The position numbers and the translations under genes are program-made. Positions 1 to 9,751 of a DNA stretch of 64,000 bases are shown here, piece after piece. Each line of letters opens with the position of its first letter. Position 1 is the stretch's first letter. The DNA lies in the NCBI RefSeq assembly GCF_026151345.1, contig NZ_JAMQPR010000001.1:1408231-1472230 (forward strand), given 5' to 3'. Below the pieces are notes generated by a model. It had not been told where the DNA came from and searched no databases. It was given only the letters and a program-made list of their open reading frames with translations. This DNA is from Leptospira paudalimensis (GTDB lineage Bacteria; Spirochaetota; Leptospiria; Leptospirales; Leptospiraceae).

Positions 1-78
1 CTTTTCTTGCTTATTCTATTTACCGTTGGCGTGTTTTCATTAAGGATCCGTTACATTTTTGGAATCTCCTTCATGTGA
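1..78 (+). CDS. 3' end of a membrane protein (partial)
   Basis: An open frame enters from the left edge and ends with TGA at 76-78. The 25 visible residues are mostly hydrophobic (a LFLLILF stretch followed by an Arg-containing turn and IFGISF), which fits the last membrane segment of a multi-pass protein. The stop overlaps the GTG start of the next gene (GTGA), so the two are probably translationally coupled members of the same polysaccharide operon. Too little is visible to name a family. Confidence 0.6.
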   Translation, partial: LFLLILFTVGVFSLRIRYIFGISFM

Positions 79-1823
79 TTTTGCTTACTTGTTTTGTTTT
101 TCTGAAAATCGCAGAATACGATCCAATTCAAATTTTCCCTCAAAAACTAGGAATTAAATTAGTAACTTTAATTTGGTTACTTTTTATACTGATCTCATTT
201 CACAAATTGTCAGTGAAACAATTTCAAAATTTAGGTCCATTCCTTGCAATGGTTCCCGTATTGTCTTTCATTGATTTTATGGCATATCCTTCTGTTCCGA
301 TTGCCATTGCTCTCATTTTAACTTTAAGAAATTCTAACTTACCTGCAAAGAAAATTAAACCCTTTTATTTATTATCGTTAATCATTTTATTTCTTATCAT
401 TGGTAGAGATTGGTGGGATGATTTTGCTTTGCAACGCGGAGTGTTAATTTTAGAAGCATTTTTGTTCTTTCAGATCATCCAAAATTGGGAAAAGAATGAT
501 TTGATTTTATTTTTGAAATCTTGCATTTTCTTTTATATTATTAATTCTATCTTTATTTATTTTGCTCTTTATCTGGATCCAAAGTTTCAGATTACTTCCT
601 ATCGCGAGAATGTTTACTTAATTCCAGTTAGCTTACTTGCGTCGAATTCACTTCTGATGATTATGATGTCAGTTTTATTTTGGTTTGAGCCAACCAAAGA
701 TAAATTTGAGAAAATATTTCTGATCATAGCATTTTTGGTTTCTGTTATCTGGTTTGGAATTACTGTTTCAAGGAATTCCATTGGTTCACTTTTGATTTTT
801 TTGTTTTTTGTTTTATATATACGACAAGATCAAACAAAGAAGAAAAACCTTCTTTATGGATTTATTACATTAATTGCAGCAGTTGGTTTTGCCTTTTTGT
901 TTTTTACTGAAAAGTCAATTTTTAATTTAGGATCAACTGCAGTTAGGTTATCAATTTGGGGTTTTTACATCATTAATACATTGCAAGAAAATCCGATTTT
1001 CGGATTTGGATTATACCCAGAGAATAAAATTCCATTTGATTCTGCTTTTAATATAAAAAATGAGTCATTACACTATATCAAAGATTATATTGTTAATTTT
1101 GATAGTTTCCCTCTTGCTCACAATTTATATGTTCAATTTTTTGGTTCCTTCGGAATTCTAGGTTTGGTTTTTTTGTTTAGTATTTTGTCTTACTGTTTAA
1201 ACCAAAAGCGAATCAATTTGGCCAGTGTAGTTAAGAAAAATCAATTGGTTTCACTGGTGTTATTTGTTTGGATGCTTCACGAATTGTATGATTTTAATAG
1301 TTTGGAAATTTCCAATTTATTTGTGTTAGTTGGAATTTCAGCAATATTAGTTCTGAAAAATCAAGAAGGTTTGATTGAAAAACAGAGTGATATATCAGCA
1401 AAACAATTTTCATATATTATTATAGCGATTTTTTTGATGATTGTTTCCTTCCGGTTTTCATATGTAGATCATTTTACTTTAAAATTTGCAAGAAAAGTGA
1501 TTCCGCATAATTTTGAATTTTATTTAACAAGAAAAGATAGTGTTTCAAAATTCAATCAGTCTATGCCAGAATTTTCCCTTTCTGATTATTTTTTCTTGGG
1601 TAACAAATTCTTCTTTTACAATTTGGCTGCCAAGGATGATTTAGAATCAAATTTAAAACACCTAAATTACTGTTTTGAGTTACACAATTATCCTGCAATT
1701 TGTTACTCTAAGTTAATTCAGTTTCAGTCTAGGCAAAAATATTTTCCGGAACTCAATCCATTATTCCAGTATTTTTTAAATCTTTATGATCCTTTTGGGA
1801 TTTACCAACGAGAGCAATTATGA
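75..1823 (+). CDS. O-antigen polymerase/ligase-like membrane protein (Wzy/WaaL type)
   Basis: This 582-residue protein has about a dozen hydrophobic segments through residue 450 and a soluble C-terminal stretch of roughly 120 residues. Around residue 315 the segment GFGLYPENK, followed by a loop and SFPLAHNLYVQFFGSFGILG, resembles the family in which a periplasmic loop ends in a conserved His-Asn before a membrane helix. Members join or polymerise undecaprenol-linked O-units at the periplasmic face. The GTG start overlaps the upstream stop, and the stop overlaps the next start (ATGA), both typical of this operon. Polymerase and ligase cannot be separated by sequence alone. The class is fairly sure, the exact reaction is not. 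Confidence 0.72.
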   Translation: MILLTCFVFLKIAEYDPIQIFPQKLGIKLVTLIWLLFILISFHKLSVKQFQNLGPFLAMVPVLSFIDFMAYPSVPIAIALILTLRNSNLPAKKIKPFYLLSLIILFLIIGRDWWDDFALQRGVLILEAFLFFQIIQNWEKNDLILFLKSCIFFYIINSIFIYFALYLDPKFQITSYRENVYLIPVSLLASNSLLMIMMSVLFWFEPTKDKFEKIFLIIAFLVSVIWFGITVSRNSIGSLLIFLFFVLYIRQDQTKKKNLLYGFITLIAAVGFAFLFFTEKSIFNLGSTAVRLSIWGFYIINTLQENPIFGFGLYPENKIPFDSAFNIKNESLHYIKDYIVNFDSFPLAHNLYVQFFGSFGILGLVFLFSILSYCLNQKRINLASVVKKNQLVSLVLFVWMLHELYDFNSLEISNLFVLVGISAILVLKNQEGLIEKQSDISAKQFSYIIIAIFLMIVSFRFSYVDHFTLKFARKVIPHNFEFYLTRKDSVSKFNQSMPEFSLSDYFFLGNKFFFYNLAAKDDLESNLKHLNYCFELHNYPAICYSKLIQFQSRQKYFPELNPLFQYFLNLYDPFGIYQREQL

Positions 1824-2959
1824 ATAAGCCAAAAGTAAGTTTTGTCATCCCATGTCTAAATGAAGAAAAAACTCTACCTTATGTATTAGAAAAACTAATC
1901 AGAGTTAAGAAAGATTATTCGAAACTATATGAAATTGAAATTTTAGTTTCTGATAATGGGAGTACTGATCGTTCAATTAAAATTGCTAAAGATTTTGGTG
2001 CTCGAGTGGCACCTGCAAAGGACAGAGGTTATGGATCTGCTTTGGATTCAGGCATTAGAAATGCAAAAGGTGACATTATTGTTTTTGCAGACGCAGATGA
2101 CACATATGATTTTTTAGAAGCGCCGAAACTCGTATCGAAATTAGTGAGTGGTGATTTTGACATGGTGATTGGTTCTAGATTGGATGGTACCATCCATAAG
2201 GGAGCAATGCCATTTTTGCATCGTTATTTAGGTACACCTGTCATTAATTGGATTATCAATCTTCTATACGCTAAGAAGAATAAAATCCGAGATAGTAATT
2301 CGGGATTTCGATGTTTTAAAAAAGATAAATATTTAACTTGGGACATAAAAAGTAAAGGTATGGAATTTGCTTCCGAATTATTGATAAAAGCATTAATTCA
2401 TGATGCAAAGATGGAACATGTTCCAGTTTCTCTTTATCCCGATAAGGAAGGTCGCATTCCTCATTTGAAAACTTGGCGAGATGGAATGCGTCATTTGCTT
2501 AGAATATTGTTTTATGGGCCTCATCTATTTGAAAGAATAGGTCTTACCTTTTTCCTATTTTTTTGGATCCAACTTCTGATTGGCTTTTTTGTTGGGAAAG
2601 TTGTGAGAATTGTTGGAATGAATTTGTACGGAATACATTCAATGGTTTTCTTTTCGTTTTTAACAATTTTAGGATTGAGTTTATGGGGGACAGGTCTTCT
2701 CATTGCTACGAAACAACCAAGAATCAGCAAGATATACCAATTAATTTTAAACTTAGAAGAAGATAGATTGTTTTTTGTTCTGATCTCAGGTTTGGGTGTA
2801 ATCAGTATTACACTTGTTTGGCTTTTTTTGCAATGGCAGAAATCTGATTACGCATTTATCCATTTTGAACGCGAATTTATCGTTACAACAAACTTAAGTC
2901 TTACACTCTTAATTTTCGGATTACAAGCTGTCACAGCTCATATCATAAAGAGAGAGTAA
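1820..2959 (+). CDS. Family 2 glycosyltransferase with C-terminal membrane domain
   Basis: Residues 1-230 form a GT-A fold: VSFVIPCLNEE near the N-terminus, VSDNGSTD around residue 45, and a metal-binding FADADDTYD around residue 90. GFRCFKKDKY follows the DxD as in polyprenyl-phosphate sugar synthases. From about residue 240 there are four hydrophobic segments, so the enzyme is membrane-anchored. The family usually moves a sugar from a nucleotide donor to polyprenyl phosphate or to a growing lipid-linked glycan on the cytoplasmic face. Its product could feed the lipid-phosphate-dependent GT-C-like proteins encoded just downstream. The ATG overlaps the previous stop by four bases. The sugar is unknown. 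Confidence 0.8.
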   Translation: MNKPKVSFVIPCLNEEKTLPYVLEKLIRVKKDYSKLYEIEILVSDNGSTDRSIKIAKDFGARVAPAKDRGYGSALDSGIRNAKGDIIVFADADDTYDFLEAPKLVSKLVSGDFDMVIGSRLDGTIHKGAMPFLHRYLGTPVINWIINLLYAKKNKIRDSNSGFRCFKKDKYLTWDIKSKGMEFASELLIKALIHDAKMEHVPVSLYPDKEGRIPHLKTWRDGMRHLLRILFYGPHLFERIGLTFFLFFWIQLLIGFFVGKVVRIVGMNLYGIHSMVFFSFLTILGLSLWGTGLLIATKQPRISKIYQLILNLEEDRLFFVLISGLGVISITLVWLFLQWQKSDYAFIHFEREFIVTTNLSLTLLIFGLQAVTAHIIKRE

Positions 2960-2961
2960 CA

Positions 2962-4494
2962 GTGAATTTTTATTACCGTGGATTCATATACTTTCTCATT
3001 CTTCTAGTTCCAATTTTTTATCGTTGGAAGTGGAATGAAGGTCATATTTTTATTTCGAGTGATCCACAGATAAAATATTACCAAGTGGTTCATGCCATTC
3101 AAGGTGGTTCTGTAGAAGCATGTTTTTTCCCAGCCAGCGAAATCGGTTTTAAGAAAGAGCAGATACCGATTGGGTATCCTTGGGCTTTTTTCCTAAAAAA
3201 CGGTGATTGTGTCTTCCAATATCCATCCTTATTTGTTTGGGTTCAAAAAATTTTCCTAATTGTATTTGATCAAAAATTTATTACTTATTTTCCGATTTTA
3301 ATATTTTTGTTAAATTTTTTAATCTTGGATAGAATATTACAATTATTTGAAAATAGGCCAACTTATATTTTAATCACAACAATATTCATTCAGGTTTTTT
3401 CTCCTGTTTTTTTATCTTCGTTGGACTATTCTGAATTAACACTAACAAATTTTTTCTTATTATTAGCGATCTATTCATATGTAAGTTTTGCACGTACACC
3501 TAAGTATTATTTGGGATTATTATTATCATTAAGCATTGTATTAAATTTTCAATTAAGACCTGAATCTTCCATAGCATTGGTTTTATTTTTAGCTACGGCA
3601 TTTTTACTTTCTGAATCAAAGATTCTATTATTAAAACGATTAATTCCTTACATCCTGTTAGCATTTCTTCTTCAATCATTCTATTTTACATATAACAATC
3701 ATGTATATGGACATATTCTTGGGATGAGAGGGTTAAACACGGTAAATGATTTGGGTTCAAATGAATTACAACGTAATTATTTAGGTGAATGGATTGCAGA
3801 TCTTTGGGGGAATGATTTTAAAATTGGAATTTTCAAAGGTTATCCAATTCTTTTTCTTTCATCTATTCTCATTTGGCAAAGGAAACGAAACGAACTGAGT
3901 CCTTTTCTAATATCAGGTTTAGTTTTTATTTTGATTTTACCAATTCTTTCGCCATATCGGGCAGGAGTTGATATATTTGGAATGAGGTATTATGAAAGTG
4001 GAATCTATTTGTTACTTATTGCTACTTTCCCTTTTATCTGGAAATTAAAACCAAAATTTCTACTAATTTTAATCCTTCTTCCTTGTTTGTATTTTTCCTA
4101 TAAATCGGATACGAGAGCGATCAAACAATGGACATCATCATCCAAAGTATACAAGGAAATAATGTCCGAAATCCAAAATATACATCCTGATTTGATTGTA
4201 CATCGAGGATTATCATTATCTTATCTCATGGGTGAAAGTTACGTTACATATCCTCAAATAGCCATTTTCTCAAATGAAGATTGGTTGAGAGTAGAAGAAA
4301 CTTTAAAAAATAGACCTTTGAAGATTTTGTATTTACAGTGGGAAGGTAATCGATTGGTGAAAGATGAATTTCCAAAGAATATATGGCAGGAAAAGTTCGA
4401 TATTAACTTTCAATTAAAACCAAAAGAATATTCGATTCAATCTGAATACAAGATTGCCCATTTCCAAGGATTTCTATTGGAGAAAAAACATTGA
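2962..4494 (+). CDS. Multi-pass membrane protein, putative GT-C glycosyltransferase (paralog 1 of 4)
   Basis: This 510-residue protein begins at a GTG two bases after the previous stop and has about ten hydrophobic helices. The first periplasmic loop carries SDPQIKYYQ and later YPWAF and CVFQYPS. An RPE motif lies in mid-protein, YGHILGMRG follows, and SPYRAGVDIFGMRYY marks a late loop. These same landmarks recur in three other proteins of this window, defining a local paralog family. An acidic pair in the first loop plus many helices is the general plan of GT-C enzymes that use lipid-phosphate sugars. I recall Leptospira proteins of this kind being called LA_3751/LA_3752-family putative glycosyltransferases, but could not check. 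The reaction is unproven. Confidence 0.65.
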   Translation: MNFYYRGFIYFLILLVPIFYRWKWNEGHIFISSDPQIKYYQVVHAIQGGSVEACFFPASEIGFKKEQIPIGYPWAFFLKNGDCVFQYPSLFVWVQKIFLIVFDQKFITYFPILIFLLNFLILDRILQLFENRPTYILITTIFIQVFSPVFLSSLDYSELTLTNFFLLLAIYSYVSFARTPKYYLGLLLSLSIVLNFQLRPESSIALVLFLATAFLLSESKILLLKRLIPYILLAFLLQSFYFTYNNHVYGHILGMRGLNTVNDLGSNELQRNYLGEWIADLWGNDFKIGIFKGYPILFLSSILIWQRKRNELSPFLISGLVFILILPILSPYRAGVDIFGMRYYESGIYLLLIATFPFIWKLKPKFLLILILLPCLYFSYKSDTRAIKQWTSSSKVYKEIMSEIQNIHPDLIVHRGLSLSYLMGESYVTYPQIAIFSNEDWLRVEETLKNRPLKILYLQWEGNRLVKDEFPKNIWQEKFDINFQLKPKEYSIQSEYKIAHFQGFLLEKKH

Positions 4495-6104
4495 AAGTTT
4501 TTTACACATTCATCGATACAATTGAGAATTTCTTTTTGAGGAAGGAAGTTCTTGTATTCTTATTAATTTGTTTTTCCGGAATATTGATTTATAAAAGAAT
4601 TAGTTGGGATAAGGGTGTAAGTCCTCTCATTCAATCAGATTCTCAAATCAAACTTTATCAAACAATTGAATATAAAAATCATGGTATAAATTCGCACTCC
4701 TGTTTTGTATTGGATAATTCTTTTGATACACAATTTGAATTTTATCCTTTTAGGTATCCTTGGGCATTTTATTCAACAAACGAAGCAGGGAATAGAACTT
4801 GTGTATTTCAATATCCAAGTTTTTTCTCTCAATTTTTTTCGCTTCTCCCTATCAAATATCAATTTTTCAATTTGCTAATACTCTTATTGTATTTGGTAGT
4901 TTGTTTTATTTTAATTTTTTCATTAAGATTTATTCTTAATTTAAAAACATTAGAATACGCTCTATTCTGTGGCGTTTTTTTTCTAGTAGGTTATGGAATC
5001 ACAAGTGCATTCGAATTTTCTGAAAGTGTTCCTGCTCACCTTTTTTTAAGTATTTGGTTTTTTACAATACTTGCCATTGATTTCAATAAAAGCCTACCGA
5101 ATTACCTAATGGTTATATTCGGTTTTATCGGTGGTATTTCAATATTTTTGAGGTCGGAATCGATCATCTATATTGGGATAACAGGACTCGTTTTTCTTTA
5201 TTTTAATAGAACTAATTTTTTAGTTTTTGTTAGGAAATATTTCTTTTTATTTCTCGGGTTGTTTTCTTCAATTTGCCTTCTTGCATATTATAATGAAACA
5301 CAGTTTGGTGAGATATTTGGAGTCAGAAGTAAAGTTAGTTTAATTGATTTTACAAGACTAAATTTTACGGAACGATTCCATTTAGTAAAAGAATTTTTTG
5401 TAGGAAATGAAAACCGGGTTGGATTTCTATTTTATTGTTTTCCTAGTATTCTTTTTTTCCTCTATTCGGCTTTCAAAATAAATTTATCGATGATTCAAAA
5501 GAAAGTTTATACCATAACTGTTTTATCCTTCGTTTGTATAGTATTACTGAGTCCTTACTCTTCTGGAGGGCTTTATGCAGGAATGCGTTTTACTGAATTT
5601 ACCTATCTTTTAATCACGATATTCGTTTGTATAACGATCGAATCAGAAAAGGAAGTATCAAAGAGACGAATTTTAGTTTTTTTAGTATTACTTCAGATTT
5701 TTCTAGGTATTTACCATGTAAGGAAAAATATCAGGAATTTGGATTATATAAAAAAATACCATGATATTTACCAATCAAAACTAGAAGAATTTCCAGAAGC
5801 ACCCGTTTTACATTTGAGTACATTTGATCTACTTTTAATTTCTGATTCCTTTTTGAAAAAACCGCATTGGATTGTGAATCATCAAATGAAATTTGAGATG
5901 ATGGAAGAGAAACTGAAAGAACAAAAAGTTTCCCAATTCCAAGTTTTTGTTTATGATTTTGTACCTCCTAAAGATGATAATGTAACTGAGGATTTTTATA
6001 AAGAATGGATTAATACTAAGTTTGAAATCAAATCCAAGTATTATGAAAAACAAAGAGATGAAAAGATTGCGGGTTTTAGATTGATGTTATGGAAAATGAA
6101 ATGA
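4491..6104 (+). CDS. Multi-pass membrane protein, putative GT-C glycosyltransferase (paralog 2 of 4)
   Basis: This 537-residue protein starts at TTG 4491, overlapping the upstream TGA by four bases (TTGA). It is the close sibling of the preceding gene: SDSQIKLYQ, RYPWAFY, CVFQYPS, a mid-protein RSESI, FGEIFGVRS and SPYSSGGLYAGMRF align with the same landmarks. It has about ten hydrophobic helices and a C-terminal soluble domain of roughly 110 residues. The pair looks like a tandem duplication, and the two may act in sequence on the same lipid-linked glycan. Function is inferred only from topology and context. Confidence 0.65.
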   Translation: MKVFYTFIDTIENFFLRKEVLVFLLICFSGILIYKRISWDKGVSPLIQSDSQIKLYQTIEYKNHGINSHSCFVLDNSFDTQFEFYPFRYPWAFYSTNEAGNRTCVFQYPSFFSQFFSLLPIKYQFFNLLILLLYLVVCFILIFSLRFILNLKTLEYALFCGVFFLVGYGITSAFEFSESVPAHLFLSIWFFTILAIDFNKSLPNYLMVIFGFIGGISIFLRSESIIYIGITGLVFLYFNRTNFLVFVRKYFFLFLGLFSSICLLAYYNETQFGEIFGVRSKVSLIDFTRLNFTERFHLVKEFFVGNENRVGFLFYCFPSILFFLYSAFKINLSMIQKKVYTITVLSFVCIVLLSPYSSGGLYAGMRFTEFTYLLITIFVCITIESEKEVSKRRILVFLVLLQIFLGIYHVRKNIRNLDYIKKYHDIYQSKLEEFPEAPVLHLSTFDLLLISDSFLKKPHWIVNHQMKFEMMEEKLKEQKVSQFQVFVYDFVPPKDDNVTEDFYKEWINTKFEIKSKYYEKQRDEKIAGFRLMLWKMK

Positions 6105-7507
6105 AGATCAATAGGGAAGGAATCAAAAAATTCAAATTTGAGATTGGTATTTTTATTTCTCTGGCAATCGGAATTTTTTTTAGATTCTATAAGTTGGATA
6201 GACAGAGTTTATGGACTGACGAACTTTATTCTGTCTACGCTTCCTCTCTTGAAAATTGGCATCTATTCTGGGATTACTTAGCTAGTGACCCTCATCCTCC
6301 ATTGTTTCAAATTTTATTATCCATTTGGATTCACATCAATCCAACTGGGAATGAGATTTATATCAAATTTTTCCCTGTCATCATTTCTATACTAAACTTA
6401 TTATTGTTATTATTTTTAACAAGGGGTTGGGAGAAAAAAAGAAGATTTCTCTTTCTATTTTTATTCTCATTTTCTCCAGGTGCCATATACTATGCGCAGG
6501 AAGTACGATCTTATTCACTCCTTTTGTGTTTATCTTCTTCCATTATTGTTCTTTTTGATTCATTTTTATCTAACCTTCAAAATAAGAAACGCTATGTTTT
6601 ATTAGCAATTTTATCGATTTGTATTTCCTATGTTCATTTATTTGGATTTATTTTTGTAGGTTCACTTTACTTTCTATTTTGGATTTATTTTTATATTCTA
6701 AAAGATAATCGAAGTTATTGGATTTTTTTATTAGGACTTGTGACTTTTGTAGCGTATTTGCCGTTTATTTTCCAATTACTTAGTGGGGATAAAATCGCAA
6801 CTGCAGGTTGGATAGACCCGCCTAATTTGGTTTTATATTTGAGTTACTATTCTTTATTTTTTTATACTTCGAAAAAGTTTCTATTTTTAACTGTTATTGT
6901 CCCTGTTCTCCTATTTTTAATTCTCATATATCGATTGGCAAAAAAAATATTGGGGAAGGGTGGCTTTTACTCGCTTCGTTTATCAGAGTTATACTTGTTG
7001 GTATCATTTTTCATAATTATTGTTACAAGTTTCTTTTCATTTTATAAACCGATAGTCACGAATCGAAATTGGATCGTAACTTTACCGCTTGTGTATATGT
7101 TTGTTTCCGAAAAACTTTCTGAAAATAAAAGAAGTAATATTCTTATTGTTTCTTTGATTCTATTAACAATTTTCTCTTTTATTGATTTTAAGAAGAATTT
7201 TTATATTGTGTTTAAAGAAGATTGGCGTTCAACAACTCAATTCATTTCAAGACAATGTGAGGGTAAGTATGTATTTTCAAACGCAACGCCTGAATACATC
7301 AAACTCTATCTAAATTGGAATTCTGACCAAAAATTTGAACCTAAGTTATTGGGAGAGGAGACAACGATAGAACAAAAAAAACTTTGTGTTGTGTATCGTT
7401 TTTTAGACGGAAATGGGAAAAGTTTTCAAGAAGAGAATGGCTGGAAGTTTGTAAAAGAAAATACTTTTTATGGAATGGTAGTTAAGGAGTATCTGAGAAG
7501 TGAATAA
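6101..7507 (+). CDS. GT39/ArnT-like membrane glycosyltransferase
   Basis: The N-terminal loop has WTDELYSVY followed about 25 residues later by DPHPPLFQ, the acidic and HPPL motifs of the PMT/ArnT (GT39) superfamily, which transfer a sugar from a polyprenyl-phosphate donor at the outer membrane face. YYAQEVRSYS matches the next conserved loop. There are about ten hydrophobic helices, then a 110-residue soluble tail. I chose ATG 6101 (468 residues), which overlaps the upstream stop as ATGA with GGA seven bases before; an in-frame ATG at 6089 would add four residues. The acceptor is unknown. Confidence 0.78.
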   Translation: MKINREGIKKFKFEIGIFISLAIGIFFRFYKLDRQSLWTDELYSVYASSLENWHLFWDYLASDPHPPLFQILLSIWIHINPTGNEIYIKFFPVIISILNLLLLLFLTRGWEKKRRFLFLFLFSFSPGAIYYAQEVRSYSLLLCLSSSIIVLFDSFLSNLQNKKRYVLLAILSICISYVHLFGFIFVGSLYFLFWIYFYILKDNRSYWIFLLGLVTFVAYLPFIFQLLSGDKIATAGWIDPPNLVLYLSYYSLFFYTSKKFLFLTVIVPVLLFLILIYRLAKKILGKGGFYSLRLSELYLLVSFFIIIVTSFFSFYKPIVTNRNWIVTLPLVYMFVSEKLSENKRSNILIVSLILLTIFSFIDFKKNFYIVFKEDWRSTTQFISRQCEGKYVFSNATPEYIKLYLNWNSDQKFEPKLLGEETTIEQKKLCVVYRFLDGNGKSFQEENGWKFVKENTFYGMVVKEYLRSE

Positions 7508-8699
7508 ACAGAAATTTCGATACATTACTTCAGTATTCGAAAAAAAGTCTTTTGAACATGAAAATTTAAATGGAATCAGAGCTATTTCAATTCTTTCTGT
7601 CGTAATTTATCATGTTTGGGTTACAGTGAAGCAGATTGTTCACAGTGAGTATGAATTTGTTAATTTATTTTTAGGTGCTCTCTCTTCTGGAGTTGATTTC
7701 TTTTTTCTGTTAAGCGGTTTTTTGATCTATGGGGGGTTACGAAGGGAATTTGATAAGAATGGCAAAATTAATATAAAAGACTTTTTTGTAAAAAGGAGTT
7801 TGCGGATATTTCCTGCGTATTACTTTGCTTTATTTGTATTATATTCCTTCAAGAGATTTCAGTTATCAAAGTTTGATATTCACTCGATCAAGGACCCAGC
7901 AGCAATCGCAATGTTTGAGAGTATCCGAGTTGGTTTGTCCAATGTTTGGGTTGATGCATTGTATTTAACAGACATATTGAGAGTTCCTGTAGTTTATGAT
8001 GGTGGATGGTCGTTATCTATCGAAGAACATTTTTATTTGGTATTACCCTTTTTCTGTGTATTATTCTTCTTTCGAATCAATTTGATTTCTCGTCTTTCAA
8101 TTTATATTCTAGGTTTTTCCATTGCTTTGTTCAATCGATATTCCATCTCCTATCCCATCGCCAATTTAGATGCTGTTTATCAGCTCTATTGTAGATTTGA
8201 TTCCATTTTATTTGGAATGTTAGTATATGAGATGTACCACTTATTCCCTTGGAATACATTGCGTGTAAGTTATAAACAATTTTGGTCTGGCTTACTATTA
8301 GGATTCAGTTTTTTTCTAATGATTTGGATGCATCAAGTTGATTCATCGAGTGCATTTGCCATTGTGTTTCGTCCAACACTTGTTTCTATAGGATTTGGGA
8401 TTCTTATGTATTTTTCTTTCTTTATCAAGCCAATTACCAGTTTCTTTAGTTGGAGTTTTTTTAGGCCTTTTGCTCGATTGGGTTACACTGCGTACCTATG
8501 GCATATTATAGTGATTCCAATTGTTGCTACAAAAGTGACTCCAATTTTATTGAAGAATCAAAATATGTTATCTGCTGTATATGCTTTTATTTATGTAATA
8601 TTTTTTACATTTTTGACTTCATGGATCGTTTACTTAATCATTGAGTTACCGTTTTTAAGATTAAAAGAAAAATTAGTGCATCCGATTAAAATTCAGTAA
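7500..8699 (+). CDS. Membrane O-acyltransferase, acyltransferase-3 family
   Basis: This 399-residue protein has the hallmarks of the OafA-like family: LNGIRAISILSVVIYH (conserved Arg and His) in the first helix, FFFLLSGFLI, RSLRIFPAYY, and WSLSIEEHFYLVLP before mid-protein. About ten helices follow. These enzymes acetylate or otherwise acylate surface sugars using acyl-CoA delivered across the membrane. It starts at GTG 7500, overlapping the end of the upstream gene by eight bases. In this operon it probably decorates the glycan. Donor and sugar position are not predictable. Confidence 0.85.
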   Translation: MNKQKFRYITSVFEKKSFEHENLNGIRAISILSVVIYHVWVTVKQIVHSEYEFVNLFLGALSSGVDFFFLLSGFLIYGGLRREFDKNGKINIKDFFVKRSLRIFPAYYFALFVLYSFKRFQLSKFDIHSIKDPAAIAMFESIRVGLSNVWVDALYLTDILRVPVVYDGGWSLSIEEHFYLVLPFFCVLFFFRINLISRLSIYILGFSIALFNRYSISYPIANLDAVYQLYCRFDSILFGMLVYEMYHLFPWNTLRVSYKQFWSGLLLGFSFFLMIWMHQVDSSSAFAIVFRPTLVSIGFGILMYFSFFIKPITSFFSWSFFRPFARLGYTAYLWHIIVIPIVATKVTPILLKNQNMLSAVYAFIYVIFFTFLTSWIVYLIIELPFLRLKEKLVHPIKIQ

Positions 8700-8723
8700 G
8701 AAGAAGAGTCTCTATAATTAATT

Positions 8724-9722
8724 ATGAAATATTTTTTAGAAAAACGAAGTAACCCAAAAGTTTTGTCCATTGTGATTCCATGTTATAACGAGGAATCAGT
8801 GCTTCCGCATTTAAAAGAAAGATTAACTAATTTTTTAGTGAAGTTGCCGACAAAAATCGAGTTGATACTTGTGAATGATGGAAGCATCGATAACACTATT
8901 TTTGAATTAGTAAATTGGTCAAAAGAAGACAAACGAGTTAAAATCATAAGTTTATCTAGAAATTTTGGTCATCAAATTGCTGTTACAGCGGGCATGGATT
9001 ATGCGAGTGGGGAAGCAGTTGTCATCATGGATGCTGATTTGCAAGATCCTCCTGAAGTAATTTTTGAAATGTTGGAGCGGTATCGAGAAGGATATGATGT
9101 TGTTTATGGACAACGAATTGCCCGTACGGGTGAGTCATGGTTTAAAAAGATAACTGCATGGGCATTTTATCGTTTAATGAAAGTTTTAGTTCACAAGGAT
9201 TTACCATTGGATTCAGGTGATTTTAGATTGATTTCACGCCGATGTTTGGATGCTTTAAATGGACTAAGAGAAAACCATCGTTTTTTGCGTGGTATGAATG
9301 CATGGATAGGATTTCCGCAAATTCCGGTATTTTATAAACGTGATGCAAGAGTTGCAGGGGAAACAAAATACCCTTTGCAAAAAATGTTAAAGTTAGCAAT
9401 GAATGCAGCAGTTTCATTTTCACCTCTACCTTTACGATTTAGTTTGGCTTTAGGAATCATCGTTGCATTTGTGGGATTTTTTGTAGGCGCTTATGCACTT
9501 TTTCGCGCATTCCAACATTTCATTTTGGAGATGCCGATTGTATACAACCCAGGTTGGGCTACAATCGTCACTTTGATATGTTTAATCGGTGGTTCAATTT
9601 TAATTTCCATAGGAATCCTTGGAGAATACATTGCTAGAATTTTTGAGGAATCTAAAAACAGACCTCTTTATGTTGTCGAATTTGTAAAAGGTATACCAGA
9701 CTCCAAACGTTTTCAAAAGTAA
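8724..9722 (+). CDS. Polyprenyl-phosphate glycosyltransferase (GT2, GtrB/DPM-like)
   Basis: This 332-residue protein has LSIVIPCYNEE, ILVNDGSID, SRNFGHQIAVTAGMDYA and the MDADLQDPPE metal-binding motif. The last two, with the C-terminal pair of helices (about residues 235-315), are typical of enzymes that load a sugar from a nucleotide donor onto undecaprenyl phosphate (GtrB, ArnC, DPM1-like). It ends with GEYIARIFEESKNRPLY, also usual for this group. It is the last gene of the + strand operon (24-base gap). It likely makes the lipid-phosphate sugar used by the GT39-like and GT-C-like proteins upstream. Confidence 0.85.
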   Translation: MKYFLEKRSNPKVLSIVIPCYNEESVLPHLKERLTNFLVKLPTKIELILVNDGSIDNTIFELVNWSKEDKRVKIISLSRNFGHQIAVTAGMDYASGEAVVIMDADLQDPPEVIFEMLERYREGYDVVYGQRIARTGESWFKKITAWAFYRLMKVLVHKDLPLDSGDFRLISRRCLDALNGLRENHRFLRGMNAWIGFPQIPVFYKRDARVAGETKYPLQKMLKLAMNAAVSFSPLPLRFSLALGIIVAFVGFFVGAYALFRAFQHFILEMPIVYNPGWATIVTLICLIGGSILISIGILGEYIARIFEESKNRPLYVVEFVKGIPDSKRFQK

Positions 9723-9751
9723 AAAAAATTATGGAGAATAATTGCATTCTC
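9722..9751 (-). terminator. Possible terminator of the - strand gene pair
   Basis: Read on the - strand, GAGAAT and ATTCTC form a 6-bp stem around a 6-base loop, overlapping the last codons of the - strand gene, and are followed by eight T residues (the A run 9721-9728 on the + strand). The stem is short and AT-rich. It would sit between two convergent genes seven bases apart. Confidence 0.4.

Noticed and set aside
2962..6104. Possible frameshifted single gene split in two
   Set aside because: The two + strand paralogs are each complete with all landmarks in order, so this is a tandem duplication and not a broken gene.
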